Assembly: GCF_900249755.1 (NCBI RefSeq)
Contig: NZ_LT976853.1
Span: 2,019,274-2,083,273, forward strand
DNA from: Cupriavidus taiwanensis
GTDB lineage: Bacteria > Pseudomonadota > Gammaproteobacteria > Burkholderiales > Burkholderiaceae
DNA length: 64,000 nt
Direction of reading: 5' to 3'
Below the pieces are notes generated by a model. That model was not told the origin of the DNA. It saw nothing but the letters and a program-made list of their open reading frames with translations, and did no database searches. Shown here one piece after another: positions 16,717-23,798 of the stretch. Numbering within the stretch: the stretch's first letter is position 1; every line of letters begins with the position of its first letter. The position numbers and the translations under genes were made by a program.

Positions 16717-16995
16717 TTATCGGCTGCCGGTGCCGTAGAAGCCGGCGGCCTCGGCCAGCGGCGTGCTTCTCGCGCTGCTGCCGTAGCTGCTGGCATTGCC
16801 GCCCGACCTGGCCGCCAGCTTGGTGGCCTCAATGACGGGCGGAGCAGGTCGATCAACAAAGGCCGCAACTTCTGCCGCCGGGTCTGCATCAGTCGATTGA
16901 TCGTCGACCGGCTCAACCTCACCCGCCTGCGCCTGGCGCTGCTCGGCAGCGGCAACGTCCAGGCAGTCGAAAAATCCTCTCGGCGTCATCGTCAT
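16717..16995 (-). CDS. Small protein resembling the TrbL C-terminal tail
   Basis: A 92-residue protein whose ATG overlaps the trbL stop (ATGA). Two stretches echo the TrbL tail: EVAAFVDRP against EVAAFANRD, and STPLAEAAGFYGTGSR against STPLGQAAGFYRSGSS. It has no membrane segment. It may be a duplicated and detached TrbL tail serving as a cytoplasmic partner; this is inference from the internal similarity only. Confidence 0.6.
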   Translation of the reverse strand: MTMTPRGFFDCLDVAAAEQRQAQAGEVEPVDDQSTDADPAAEVAAFVDRPAPPVIEATKLAARSGGNASSYGSSARSTPLAEAAGFYGTGSR

Positions 16996-18590
16996 ACCTC
17001 CTTGTCGCGGTTGGCGAACGCGGCCACTTCATCATCAGGATCAGCAGCAGCCGAATCGGCCCCTGCCAGGCTGTTGCCGCCGAAGCTGGGCACATCCTCC
17101 ACCGCCTGGTCTGTCTGGCTGCTCGCCCGGATCGCGGCGGCGATCTTCCCGCCTGTGGTGTCGGCGATGCGTTCGGCGGCGGCGTCGCGGATGCTGGCCG
17201 CCTTGGCCTTCGCAACGTCGCCAATGCCTTGCACCAGGTTCGCAGCCGTCGCAGCGACAAGGCTTCCCGCACCTCGGCCGGCTTGGCCGCCGGCGTCGCT
17301 GCTGCCGCCGGCCTTCGAGCCGCCGCCATCGCCGCTACCCTTCGAGCTGGAGCCGGCTTTGTCGCCGCCCCTCGATTCGCCGCCGCTGCTGCCCGAACTG
17401 CTGGAGCTTCCAGATCTGTAAAAGCCGGCCGCCTGGCCGAGCGGCGTACTTGTGCCGGCACTGGAACCGCCGCCACCAAAGCCCGCCGCCTGCGCGAACG
17501 ATCCAACATCGGAATCACCGCCAGCACCACCACCAAACATGGGCACTCCGCCCGATTCGCCACCGGCGCTAGCCCCTGCTTTCTCGAACGCCGCCTTAAT
17601 CGCCGACATGCCGCCGGCGGCCGAGGTCGCACCGCCCATCACGGCCGCGCCAGCCACGCTGGCCGCTCCGGCGGCCATGCTCGCCGCGCCCATAGCCGCA
17701 CCGATGGCGGCACCTGCACCGAAGTTGCCAATGCCGCCAGCGCCACCGATGCCCGAGCCGGTGATGATGCCGGCGACAAGCGGGGGCACACGATTGACCA
17801 GCATGAGCAACGCCACGCAGAAAACCAGCATCACGCCCAGCTCTTCAAAGTTCAGGGTGCCGGTGTTCATCCTGGCGTAGAAGCTGGAAAGCAGGTCGTT
17901 CCCGATGCCGACCAGGAGCACCATCGTCATGATCTGCGCGGCCACGCCCAGCACGGTCTTGTAGTAGTTGATCGCCATGTCGGAAGTCCAACGGCTTCCA
18001 CCGAAGCCGAGGAAGAAGATTCCGGCGTACATCAGCAGCCAGCCTGATACGAGCAGCAGCAACATATTCACGGCGACAACAGCCAGCAGGATCAGGATGC
18101 CGACGCTCAAGGCCACACCGATGAAGCTATCCACTGGCGACCAGATCGACGAGTTCCTGAATGCCTGCTTCAAGATCATGAAGCCGATATCCACAATGCC
18201 CGAGGGTGTCACCGACGCCACCCCGGACGCCTGCTCGCCGATCCGGGCCAGTGACTGGATGATCGAGTTGGCGAAGGCCGGGCCGTTGCGCAACAGCCAG
18301 AGGAAGAAGCCGAAGAACAGGATGAACCTGATGAACTCGGCGAAGAACTCGCCAATGTCAGCCTTGCGCAGCGCCATGAAGCCGAAGGTGAAAACCAGCG
18401 AGATCGTGCCCAGCGTCCAGAACAGGAACATCGCGGCATTCATCATCACCGTCTGCCAGGACGTGGCTCGCGTGGCGAACTCCGTCACCACCTGGTCAAG
18501 CATCCCCTGATTGGTGAGTTGGGCCGATGCGGCGGTGGAGTAAAGCGCGAGGGCGACGCCGATCAGCACCGCCTTTTGCAGTGTTTTCAT
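16992..18590 (-). CDS. trbL: P-type conjugative transfer protein TrbL
   Basis: A 532-residue polytopic inner-membrane protein of the mating-pair formation apparatus (VirB6 equivalent), close to the 528 residues I recall for RP4 TrbL. I chose ATG 18,590, which overlaps the trbK stop as ATGA. There is a signal peptide (residues 1-22, ending AASA), followed by five or six hydrophobic segments through about residue 280. A long Gly/Ser/Ala-rich cytoplasmic tail follows, including a GSSSSSGSSGG run. The rest of a trb operon (trbB-I) is missing, so it cannot build a pore alone. Confidence 0.9.
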   Translation of the reverse strand: MKTLQKAVLIGVALALYSTAASAQLTNQGMLDQVVTEFATRATSWQTVMMNAAMFLFWTLGTISLVFTFGFMALRKADIGEFFAEFIRFILFFGFFLWLLRNGPAFANSIIQSLARIGEQASGVASVTPSGIVDIGFMILKQAFRNSSIWSPVDSFIGVALSVGILILLAVVAVNMLLLLVSGWLLMYAGIFFLGFGGSRWTSDMAINYYKTVLGVAAQIMTMVLLVGIGNDLLSSFYARMNTGTLNFEELGVMLVFCVALLMLVNRVPPLVAGIITGSGIGGAGGIGNFGAGAAIGAAMGAASMAAGAASVAGAAVMGGATSAAGGMSAIKAAFEKAGASAGGESGGVPMFGGGAGGDSDVGSFAQAAGFGGGGSSAGTSTPLGQAAGFYRSGSSSSSGSSGGESRGGDKAGSSSKGSGDGGGSKAGGSSDAGGQAGRGAGSLVAATAANLVQGIGDVAKAKAASIRDAAAERIADTTGGKIAAAIRASSQTDQAVEDVPSFGGNSLAGADSAAADPDDEVAAFANRDKEV

Positions 18591-18856
18591 GGCTTCGCCT
18601 CTTTCTGGTCTTTCGGGTCGGCCAGTTCGAGCCAGTTCATGGGCTTCTCGGTCGGCGCGATGCCGCCGGCGGCCGGCGACCGGCGCGAGCACAGCCCGGC
18701 GAATTTCTCGCGCGTGGCCCTGTCCTGGATCTTCTTGATCGCCTCGATCTGGCAATTGGTGTCATTGACCTCGGGCATGGGCGGGATGGCCGGCTTGTTG
18801 TCGCAACCAGCCACCAGCACCACCACGAGGCCGGTAAGCAGCATCGTTTTCTTCAT
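18587..18856 (-). CDS. trbK: Entry-exclusion lipoprotein TrbK
   Basis: An 89-residue protein with an N-terminal lipoprotein signal (LVVVLVAGCDNK, lipidated Cys at 18), as in IncP TrbK, which blocks entry of related plasmids into the cell. It lies between trbJ (15-bp gap) and trbL (4-bp overlap), exactly as in IncP plasmids. The NWLELADPKD tail resembles the end of TrbJ (NWLELTR). Confidence 0.85.
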   Translation of the reverse strand: MKKTMLLTGLVVVLVAGCDNKPAIPPMPEVNDTNCQIEAIKKIQDRATREKFAGLCSRRSPAAGGIAPTEKPMNWLELADPKDQKEAKP

Positions 18857-18871
18857 GGTGCAGGGCCTCCG

Positions 18872-19657
18872 TCAGCGGGTCAGTTCGAGCCAGTTTCTCG
18901 GGTTGGCCGTCCGCTCGATCCTGGACTCCCGGGAAGTCGCGCCGGCGGCCTGCTGTTGCGCCTCTAGGTCGGCCTGCGCCTGCATCCTGGCCGTCGCGGC
19001 GTTCTGCTGTGCGATCAGCAGGCCACGGATTTGCAGAAGCTGGTTTGCCTGGTTGGCGGCGAGCTGGTTGGCGTAGCCGATGGCCTGCATCTGCCCGGTC
19101 GCGCCCTGCGCGGCGGACTGGAGCCGTTCGAGCTGGCGAGCATCGGCGGAAAGGTTGCGCTGCTGTTGCTCCAGGCCCTTGAAAAGCGCGTCGTTCGCCT
19201 TCTTCTGACTCTCGCTCGCCAGGCTGCGGTTTTGCTCCATCGCAGCGCGCTCGGCATCCGAGCACCCAGCGGCCGAGAAGCAAGGCGAACCACGGTAATA
19301 GGCCACATCCTGGAACTTGCCCAGGTACGCATCGATGCTGCCGAGCTGATTCCGGTAGTAGTTCAGCGTGTCGGTGGCGGCCATCAGTCCGTTGATGGTG
19401 GACTGCGCCTGGTCCCAGATATAGGCGGCCGGAGCCATGGTGTTTTGCAGCATGTTTTCGTACTGCTGCAATTGAGTCTGGTACTGCTCGATCTGCTTGA
19501 GCGTCTGCGCCACCGACTCAATGGCGGTCATGACGTTCTGCACCAGGTTGCCGCCGTCGATGACGGGGATGCCGGCCTGCGCCGGGGTGACGATGATGCT
19601 GCCGGCCAGAGCGGCGGCGAGCGCGGTTTTAGCCGCTAAAAAACGGACGTGCTTCAT
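18872..19657 (-). CDS. trbJ: P-type conjugative transfer protein TrbJ
   Basis: A 261-residue periplasmic, pilus-associated protein (VirB5 equivalent) with a signal peptide ending TPAQA at about 28. A long helical, Gln-rich body follows (LKQIEQYQTQLQQYENMLQN) together with the Cys pair in SPCFSAAGCS. Start ATG 19,657 is preceded by GGAGA. A KorB operator is embedded in codons 6-10. The native promoter region upstream is cut by an IS3-family element at 19,882. Confidence 0.9.
   Translation of the reverse strand: MKHVRFLAAKTALAAALAGSIIVTPAQAGIPVIDGGNLVQNVMTAIESVAQTLKQIEQYQTQLQQYENMLQNTMAPAAYIWDQAQSTINGLMAATDTLNYYRNQLGSIDAYLGKFQDVAYYRGSPCFSAAGCSDAERAAMEQNRSLASESQKKANDALFKGLEQQQRNLSADARQLERLQSAAQGATGQMQAIGYANQLAANQANQLLQIRGLLIAQQNAATARMQAQADLEAQQQAAGATSRESRIERTANPRNWLELTR
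19628..19640. promoter_or_regulatory. KorB operator 1 (within trbJ)
   Basis: TTTAGCCGCTAAA is a perfect match to the IncP-1 KorB operator TTTAGCSGCTAAA. It lies inside the beginning of trbJ and encodes LAAK of the signal peptide. Confidence 0.8.
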
Positions 19658-19920
19658 GGTCGCAATCTCCATTCGATGAAAGAAAGGCAATGCCTTGACC
19701 AAGCTCGCGCTTGCCCACGGCAAGGTTTCATCGAAGAGCTACGCCACTAGCTAATCGGTATCGCCCTTGGCACTGAGGCCAGGGCTTCGGTGGTTCTGCT
19801 CTCGGCCCTTACGGGGTGTCCCTGGCCTTATGCGTCCTCCCGAGAGTTGATAACGCTCAGGCCCGCGGCCTGGAAGTGCCTTGAACCGCCCCGGGTTTCG
19901 TGGAGGCTGGTTGGTTTAAG

Positions 19921-20868
19921 TCAGACCTCCACTGTGGAGGCTTGACTGGCGAGTTGCCGGTAGTAGTTTGCCTCAGCTTCTGCCGGCGGGATGTATCCAA
20001 TGGGTCCGAATAACCTGTGGTGGTTGAACCAGGACACCCATTCCAGTGTTGCCAACTCCACCGACTCCCGGGTTGGCCAGGAGCGGCGATGAATCACTTC
20101 AGCCTTGTACAGCCCGTTGATGGTCTCGGCCAGGGCGTTGTCGTAGCTGTCGCCCTTGCTGCCCACCGAGGGCTCAATGCCGGCCTCCGCAAGCCTCTCT
20201 GAGTAGCGAATGGACACGTATTGAGAGCCGCGATCGGAATGATGGATCAATGAGCCATCGCGCTCGGGCTGTCTGTCATAGAGCGCCTGTTCCAGGGCAT
20301 CCAGAACGAAGTCCGTGTGCATGGAACGGCTCACGCGCCAGCCCACGATACGCCTCGCATACACGTCGATCACAAAGGCCACGTACAACCAGCCCTGCCA
20401 AGTGGAGACATAGGTGAAATCTGAGACCCAGAGCTGATTGGGGCGGTCCGCTTTGAACTGCCGATTGACCCGATCCAGTGGGCACGGTGCCTTGGCATCA
20501 CTGATGGTGGTTCGCACCACCTTGCCTCGCACCACACCGCGCAGGCCCAGGCGACGCATGAGCCGCTCGACCGTGCAGCGCGCCACCTTGATGCCCTCCC
20601 GGTTCATCTGCAACCAGACCTTGTCGGCACCGTAGACGCATTTGTTGGCCTGCCAGACGCGCTCGACCTGAGGAACCAAGGTCTCGTCACGTTTGGCACG
20701 AGCACCGCGCAGTTGGGGATTGCGTTGATGGGCAGCATGGCGCCAATAGCCTGAAGGGGCGATCTGCAGCACTTTGCAGATCGACTCGACCCCGAAGGCC
20801 TGTCGATGCTGATCAACGAAGTTGTTCAGGACTTCAGACGGCGGTCGAGCTCCGCCTGGGCGAAAAAC
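19921..20868 (-). CDS. IS3-family transposase OrfB
   Basis: The integrase-core half, in the -1 frame of orfA. It carries an HTH_21 segment, then [29 protein letters not shown] and [14 protein letters not shown], the three DDE positions. Frameshifting probably occurs at the T-run in GCGTTTTTCGCC (20,861-20,870). A GTG at 20,772 is an alternative independent start. The frame is open throughout. Confidence 0.85.
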   Translation of the reverse strand, partial: VFRPGGARPPSEVLNNFVDQHRQAFGVESICKVLQIAPSGYWRHAAHQRNPQLRGARAKRDETLVPQVERVWQANKCVYGADKVWLQMNREGIKVARCTVERLMRRLGLRGVVRGKVVRTTISDAKAPCPLDRVNRQFKADRPNQLWVSDFTYVSTWQGWLYVAFVIDVYARRIVGWRVSRSMHTDFVLDALEQALYDRQPERDGSLIHHSDRGSQYVSIRYSERLAEAGIEPSVGSKGDSYDNALAETINGLYKAEVIHRRSWPTRESVELATLEWVSWFNHHRLFGPIGYIPPAEAEANYYRQLASQASTVEV

Positions 20869-21152
20869 GCACTGGCCAGTTTCAGAATCTCGTTGGCTTT
20901 GCGCAGCTCCTTGTTCTCGCGCTCGAGCTCCTTCAGGCGCTGCAGCTCGGAGGTGGTGATGCCTTCCTTGACCCCCGTATCGATTTCATCGCGCTTGACC
21001 CATTCGTTGAGGGTCTGCGGCACACAGCCAATCTTGGGAGCGATGGATTCAATGGCGGCCCACAGCGAGGGGTACTCGCCTCGGTGCTCCTGCACCATGC
21101 GAACAGCCCGCTCGCGGACCTCGGGTGAGAACTTGTTTGACTTCTTGCTCAT
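20826..21152 (-). CDS. IS3-family transposase OrfA
   Basis: A 108-residue HTH protein ([36 protein letters not shown]) with a leucine zipper region ([20 protein letters not shown]). It is the first reading frame of the element and overlaps orfB by about 40 bp at the frameshift site. Confidence 0.88.
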   Translation of the reverse strand: MSKKSNKFSPEVRERAVRMVQEHRGEYPSLWAAIESIAPKIGCVPQTLNEWVKRDEIDTGVKEGITTSELQRLKELERENKELRKANEILKLASAFFAQAELDRRLKS

Positions 21153-21229
21153 GGCTCAATCCTCTCAGAGAAAAGAGCCTCCTCAAAATCCGGGGCGGTT
21201 CACCTCGTGTCGCGTCCGGCACACGAAAA

Positions 21230-21242
21230 TTTAGCCGCTAAA
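21230..21242. promoter_or_regulatory. KorB operator 2 (downstream of traJ, upstream of the trb group)
   Basis: TTTAGCCGCTAAA is an exact operator match. It lies 4 bp beyond the traJ stop and, without the IS, would be about 260 bp upstream of trbJ, where an IncP trb promoter would be expected. Confidence 0.8.
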
Positions 21243-21246
21243 ACTC

Positions 21247-21618
21247 TCAACGGTCGGCCCTCGGCTGCACCACCGATTTCATAAGCCGACTCATTTCATC
21301 CTGAGTAGCTTCGATCCGAGCCAACAGGGCGAGGATCGTTGCATCGCCGAAACGGGCAGTGCGCGGATCGTCGGTCAGCCAGAGCTTGAGCAATCCGCCC
21401 AGCCGGCCAAGGTCGCCATTCACCCGCACCAGCTCACGCACGTAGTGGTAGTCCATGACTCCCTTGACCTGGTAGCCCTGGCCTACGTCGCGCAGATAGC
21501 GCGCCACGCTGATCCCCGCCATCTTGGCGTTCGCCTCAATCAGTTCGCGTTCTTCTGGAAGGCAGTACACCTTGATCGGCGGGCTGCCCTTCCTGGTGAT
21601 TCGATTCTCGTCACCCAT
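21247..21618 (-). CDS. traJ: IncP-type relaxosome protein TraJ
   Basis: A 123-residue protein, the same length as RP4 TraJ. It binds oriT next to nic and helps load the relaxase TraI. The sequence keeps the family pattern: RKGSPPIKVYCLPEERELIE, a ribbon-helix-helix-like start, then NGDLGRLGGLLKLWLTDD and ATILALLARIE. I chose ATG 21,618, preceded by GGAGG at 5-6 bases; longer frames upstream run through oriT. No traI follows; the next native genes are trbJ-L. Confidence 0.92.
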   Translation of the reverse strand: MGDENRITRKGSPPIKVYCLPEERELIEANAKMAGISVARYLRDVGQGYQVKGVMDYHYVRELVRVNGDLGRLGGLLKLWLTDDPRTARFGDATILALLARIEATQDEMSRLMKSVVQPRADR

Positions 21619-21640
21619 GTGTCCTCCAACCGGCGGTAGC

Positions 21641-21760
21641 CGGCAGCCTCGCAGAGCAGGATGCCCGTTGAGCGCCCCGCGCGAATAAGGGACAGTGAAG
21701 AAGGACAACCGGCTTGCCGGTGGGCCTACTTCACACATCCTGCCCGCCTTACGGCGTTGT
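21641..21760. other. oriT: IncP-type origin of transfer (oriT) with nic site
   Basis: The stretch is nearly collinear with the RP4/RK2 oriT as I remember it: GCAGAGCAGGA, CGAATAAGGGACAGTGAAGA, an ACCGGC-TT-GCCGGT TraJ-site hairpin (21,708-21,721), then TGGGCCTACTTCAC and ACATCCTGCCCG. The expected relaxase cut is between G 21,742 and C 21,743 in ATCCTG/C. It is adjacent to traJ in the same relative orientation as in RP4. Confidence 0.93.
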
Positions 21761-21937
21761 TTTTGCCTCGTATGACTCATCGAACTTCGCGCTGTAACCG
21801 CACCGTTGCTTCGCAACAGCGCGCCAACAGCGGGAAAACCAACGGAAATTGCCAATGTCCGCGTGCTTGCAGCGATCCAAGAGGCCGGTAACAGCGTTTC
21901 AGCCATGCGCTTGCAGCGATTGAGCATGGAACTTTGC

Positions 21938-22216
21938 TTACTTCGTACCCTGCCCCATGGAGCTAGGCCGCGCATTGGTGATGTGCTGGCGAACGTACTT
22001 CAGGAACGTCTCATACCGGAAAGGGATGCGCCCGACCTCGCGCAGGTGCTCCCAGATGATCTTGAGCGCGTAGCCGGCCTCCATCGCTTCCTTCACGTCC
22101 GAGCGCACCGCCATGAAAGCGGCCAGGTAGTCCCTGCGCTTTGTTTGCGAGGTCTTCTGCTGAAGAGCCAGCCGTGCGGCCAGCTCCTCGGGGTAGCTGC
22201 TTTCTGTCGTCGCCAT
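21938..22216 (-). CDS. traK: IncP-type oriT-binding protein TraK
   Basis: A 92-residue protein matching the core of IncP TraK (YPEELAARLA, VRSDVKEAMEAGYALKIIWE, GRIPFRYETFLKYVRQHI). It lacks the Pro-rich tail of the RP4 protein (134 residues as I recall). TraK wraps oriT and promotes transfer. A strong GGAGG lies 8-9 bases upstream of ATG 22,216. Unlike RP4, where traK points away from oriT, here its 3' end faces oriT and it runs in the same direction as traJ. Confidence 0.85.
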   Translation of the reverse strand: MATTESSYPEELAARLALQQKTSQTKRRDYLAAFMAVRSDVKEAMEAGYALKIIWEHLREVGRIPFRYETFLKYVRQHITNARPSSMGQGTK

Positions 22217-22219
22217 GTC

Positions 22220-22313
22220 CGTAAACCTCCGTTATCAACTGAACTACTGCGAAGGTTACGGAGTGCTGGCCTACACAACATTCCAATAATTGGCCGAAAT
22301 GGTTGACATGGAG
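22220..22313. repeat. Leader repeat, copy A (upstream of traK)
   Basis: This 94-bp stretch is closely similar to 24,906-25,000. Shared blocks are CGTAAACCTCCG, TATCAACTGAA, CGAAGGTTA, GCCTACA and ATGGTTGACATG. On the minus strand it supplies the GGAGG site of traK. It ends with a plus-strand ATGGTTGACATG, the same first codons as the regulator gene at copy B, but no similar gene follows here. Confidence 0.75.
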
Positions 22314-22441
22314 CCGATGACACAGGCACGCCCATCGAAACAGGGATGGCAGCTCATTCAGCACGGAAAATTGAACGCCAAGAGGGGAGTAGGCCGGGAG
22401 ATCCCCGCCGCTCGGCCCCTCAAGTGTCAAAGAGAGGACCG

Positions 22442-22582
22442 CATCGTCAGAAGTGGCGATGCGAGCTCCAGCGCCGGCGGCCGTCATCGTCAGAACTGGC
22501 GATGGGGCCCTCGGTGCATCGTCGGACGTGGCGATGGTCGACCATGGCCCGGACATGGCCAGCCTCGCCGGAGATGACGATG
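22442..22582. repeat. Right cluster of 20-bp imperfect palindromes
   Basis: Units CATCGTCAGAAGTGGCGATG (22,442-22,461), CATCGTCAGAACTGGCGATG (22,485-22,504) and CATCGTCGGACGTGGCGATG (22,517-22,536), plus a degenerate one at 22,563-22,582. The last is followed by CTGCAGCTCGACGT, the same sequence that follows the first unit at 11,609. Confidence 0.75.
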
Positions 22583-22650
22583 CTGCAGCTCGACGTAGCG
22601 CGCGAAAGAAAGGCCGATCTCATGGCGTGGCCAGGGCATTGAATTGAACT

Positions 22651-22682
22651 GTTGTATGTTGTAGCGCGCTACAACATACAAC
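22651..22682. promoter_or_regulatory. 32-bp perfect palindrome, probable operator
   Basis: The half-site GTTGTATGTTGTAGCG (22,651-22,666) is followed by its exact reverse complement (22,667-22,682), without a spacer. It lies 9 bp upstream of a TTGACA -35 box. A dimeric or tetrameric repressor site is the natural reading; the protein that binds it is unknown. Confidence 0.7.
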
Positions 22683-22691
22683 ACCTGCCTA

Positions 22692-22727
22692 TTGACACTT
22701 GAGGGGCGCAGCGTTTTAGCCGCTAAA
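22692..22727 (+). promoter_or_regulatory. Promoter overlapping KorB operator 3, directed into the iteron region
   Basis: TTGACA (22,692-22,697), a 17-bp spacer and TTTAGC (22,715-22,720) form a promoter whose -10 is part of KorB operator TTTAGCCGCTAAA (22,715-22,727). An inverted 36-bp copy with two differences lies at 26,296-26,331. It would drive transcription toward the iterons; a short reading frame (to 22,877) exists, but I do not trust it as a gene. Confidence 0.65.
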
Positions 22728-22839
22728 AAGAACCGGCCGGAGCTGACCGCCCTTCTGGCGTACAACTCGGCCGCAGGCCGACCATCGGCAAGGACTTGGC
22801 GTCGCCCTAAAGGGCGGCGGCAAGTGCCGCGCCTAGTGG

Positions 22840-22857
22840 ATGATCTTGGAAGATCAT
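22840..22857. repeat. Inverted repeat near the iterons
   Basis: ATGATCTTGGAAGATCAT is an 18-bp palindrome, 60 bp before the iterons. It could be a replication-control or single-strand initiation structure; no function can be assigned. Confidence 0.45.
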
Positions 22858-22917
22858 GGATGGAATTTGCGGACTAGCCGCAAGCCCGCGCCGTTGCTCT
22901 GTTTTCCGGTTTGAGGC

Positions 22918-22978
22918 GGGGAGCGTTGCTACGGGTGAAGGGGAACGTTGCTACGGAGCTTGGGGAACGTTACTACGG
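22918..22978. other. oriV: Three 22-bp iterons, putative IncQ-like oriV
   Basis: GGGGARCGTTRCTACGG occurs at 22,918, 22,940 and 22,962, spaced exactly 22 bp. IncQ-type plasmids have 20-22-bp iterons bound by RepC. The array overlaps the 3' end of repC: the repC stop at 22,929 is inside the first iteron. Autonomous replication of the excised island would need this site to be functional. Confidence 0.75.
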
Positions 22979-23798
22979 GCTTCGGCCTGCCAATTTCCCA
23001 CTTCCCTGCCGCATACTCGCTGACCTTCCATCCCACGGTGGCAAGCTCGGCCAGAGCCTTGCGGGCCTTCTGGCGGCGCTTCTTCATGGCCTCGGCGTTC
23101 GCCTGGTCCGGCCAGACATAACCGGAAAGGGTATCCAGTTCCACACGCCCGGCTTTGCCCGGATCGATCCAGCCGCATAGCCGCTGGTGAATCAGACGGG
23201 CCGGGTCAGTCTGTAGCGCCCGCACCTCGGCCATCTCGATGCGGGTATACGGGCGACGCCCAAGAATCGCCTCTGCAATCTGAGGATTCAGCGCGACGAA
23301 TAGCCGTCCGTCCTCCTCGTCGAAGGCGTAGCTCATCAGGTGAAAAGACCTTTGCCTGCTCCCCTTGGTGACGACCACCGTCACGTTTGCCATGCGCAGC
23401 AAGCTCGCCTTGATCGCCCTGATATTGTCGCCGCCATCGGTCAAGCCGATTTCGCCTAGCAGGCTGGTCATACTCTCTCTCACGACCAGCGCATCCTGCC
23501 CTACCGCGTCGAACTTCGGCTCAAGGAATAGACGGAGTTGCTTCGGCAAGTCCGCTGTTGGCTCTGGCGTCAGGATGATGCCCTTCGGCCCTCCAAGAGC
23601 CACAAGACCTTGCAGCAGCCGCATGTCATCTGCGCCAAGAGGCTCGAATCCGACGAACCGCGCTAGTTCATTTTCGGCGTAGTGATACGTCACATCGAGC
23701 TTGAGCTTCTTCCGTTCGCCGCGCTTGAGACTGCGGAACAAGCCGGGGACCAAGCAGTGCATTGGATCGTGCCTGGCATGGGTGAGGTCAAAAGCCAT
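22929..23798 (-). CDS. repC: IncQ-type replication initiator RepC
   Basis: A 289-residue protein, like RSF1010 RepC (283 as I recall). Shared features are HARHDPMHCLVPGLFRSLKR, RGERKKLKLDVTY, EPLGADDMRLLQGLVAL, then LIHQRLCGWIDPGKAGRVEL and LSGYVWPDQA. RepC binds iterons and opens oriV. I chose ATG 23,798, preceded by GGAGGCGAGG; it overlaps the repA stop by 11 bp, so the two are coupled. The 3' end runs into the iterons. Confidence 0.9.
   Translation of the reverse strand: MAFDLTHARHDPMHCLVPGLFRSLKRGERKKLKLDVTYHYAENELARFVGFEPLGADDMRLLQGLVALGGPKGIILTPEPTADLPKQLRLFLEPKFDAVGQDALVVRESMTSLLGEIGLTDGGDNIRAIKASLLRMANVTVVVTKGSRQRSFHLMSYAFDEEDGRLFVALNPQIAEAILGRRPYTRIEMAEVRALQTDPARLIHQRLCGWIDPGKAGRVELDTLSGYVWPDQANAEAMKKRRQKARKALAELATVGWKVSEYAAGKWEIGRPKPVVTFPKLRSNVPLHP

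Larger units (their letters stand above)
19882..21202 (-). mobile_element. IS3-family insertion sequence upstream of trbJ
   Basis: This 1,321-bp element has ends TGAACCGCCCCGG (left) and the same on the reverse strand at the right (TGAACCGCCCCGGATTTTGA). It is flanked by a 3-bp CCT duplication (19,879-19,881 and 21,203-21,205). It separates trbJ from its probable promoter and from KorB operator 2. Confidence 0.9.
22217..22928. other. 712-bp gene-free region between traK and repC, likely replication/control region
   Basis: I see no credible gene here. It contains, in order, the leader repeat, a lone CCCCTCAAGTGTCAA box (22,416-22,430), four palindromic repeat units and a 32-bp perfect palindrome. 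A promoter overlapping a KorB operator, inverted repeats at 22,804-22,817 (CGCCCT-AA-AGGGCG) and 22,840-22,857, and the iterons follow. This density of signals fits an IncQ-like oriV neighbourhood. Confidence 0.6.

Noticed and set aside
22299-22577. Plus-strand reading frame starting with the same codons as the 24,986 regulator
   Set aside because: Similarity ends after the duplicated leader, and the frame runs through palindromic repeats with no coding character.
22442-22582. Possible CRISPR array
   Set aside because: The 20-bp units are palindromic, unevenly spaced and only four per cluster, and there are no cas genes.
22692-22877. 61-codon frame after the KorB-type promoter
   Set aside because: Its start codon is the -35 box itself, there is no ribosome-binding site, and the product has no recognisable feature.
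22929-23798. Replication initiator considered as IncP TrfA because of the KorB operators
   Set aside because: The sequence matches IncQ RepC (CGWIDPGK, the GADD-LQGLVAL segment) and is coupled to an IncQ RepA helicase.
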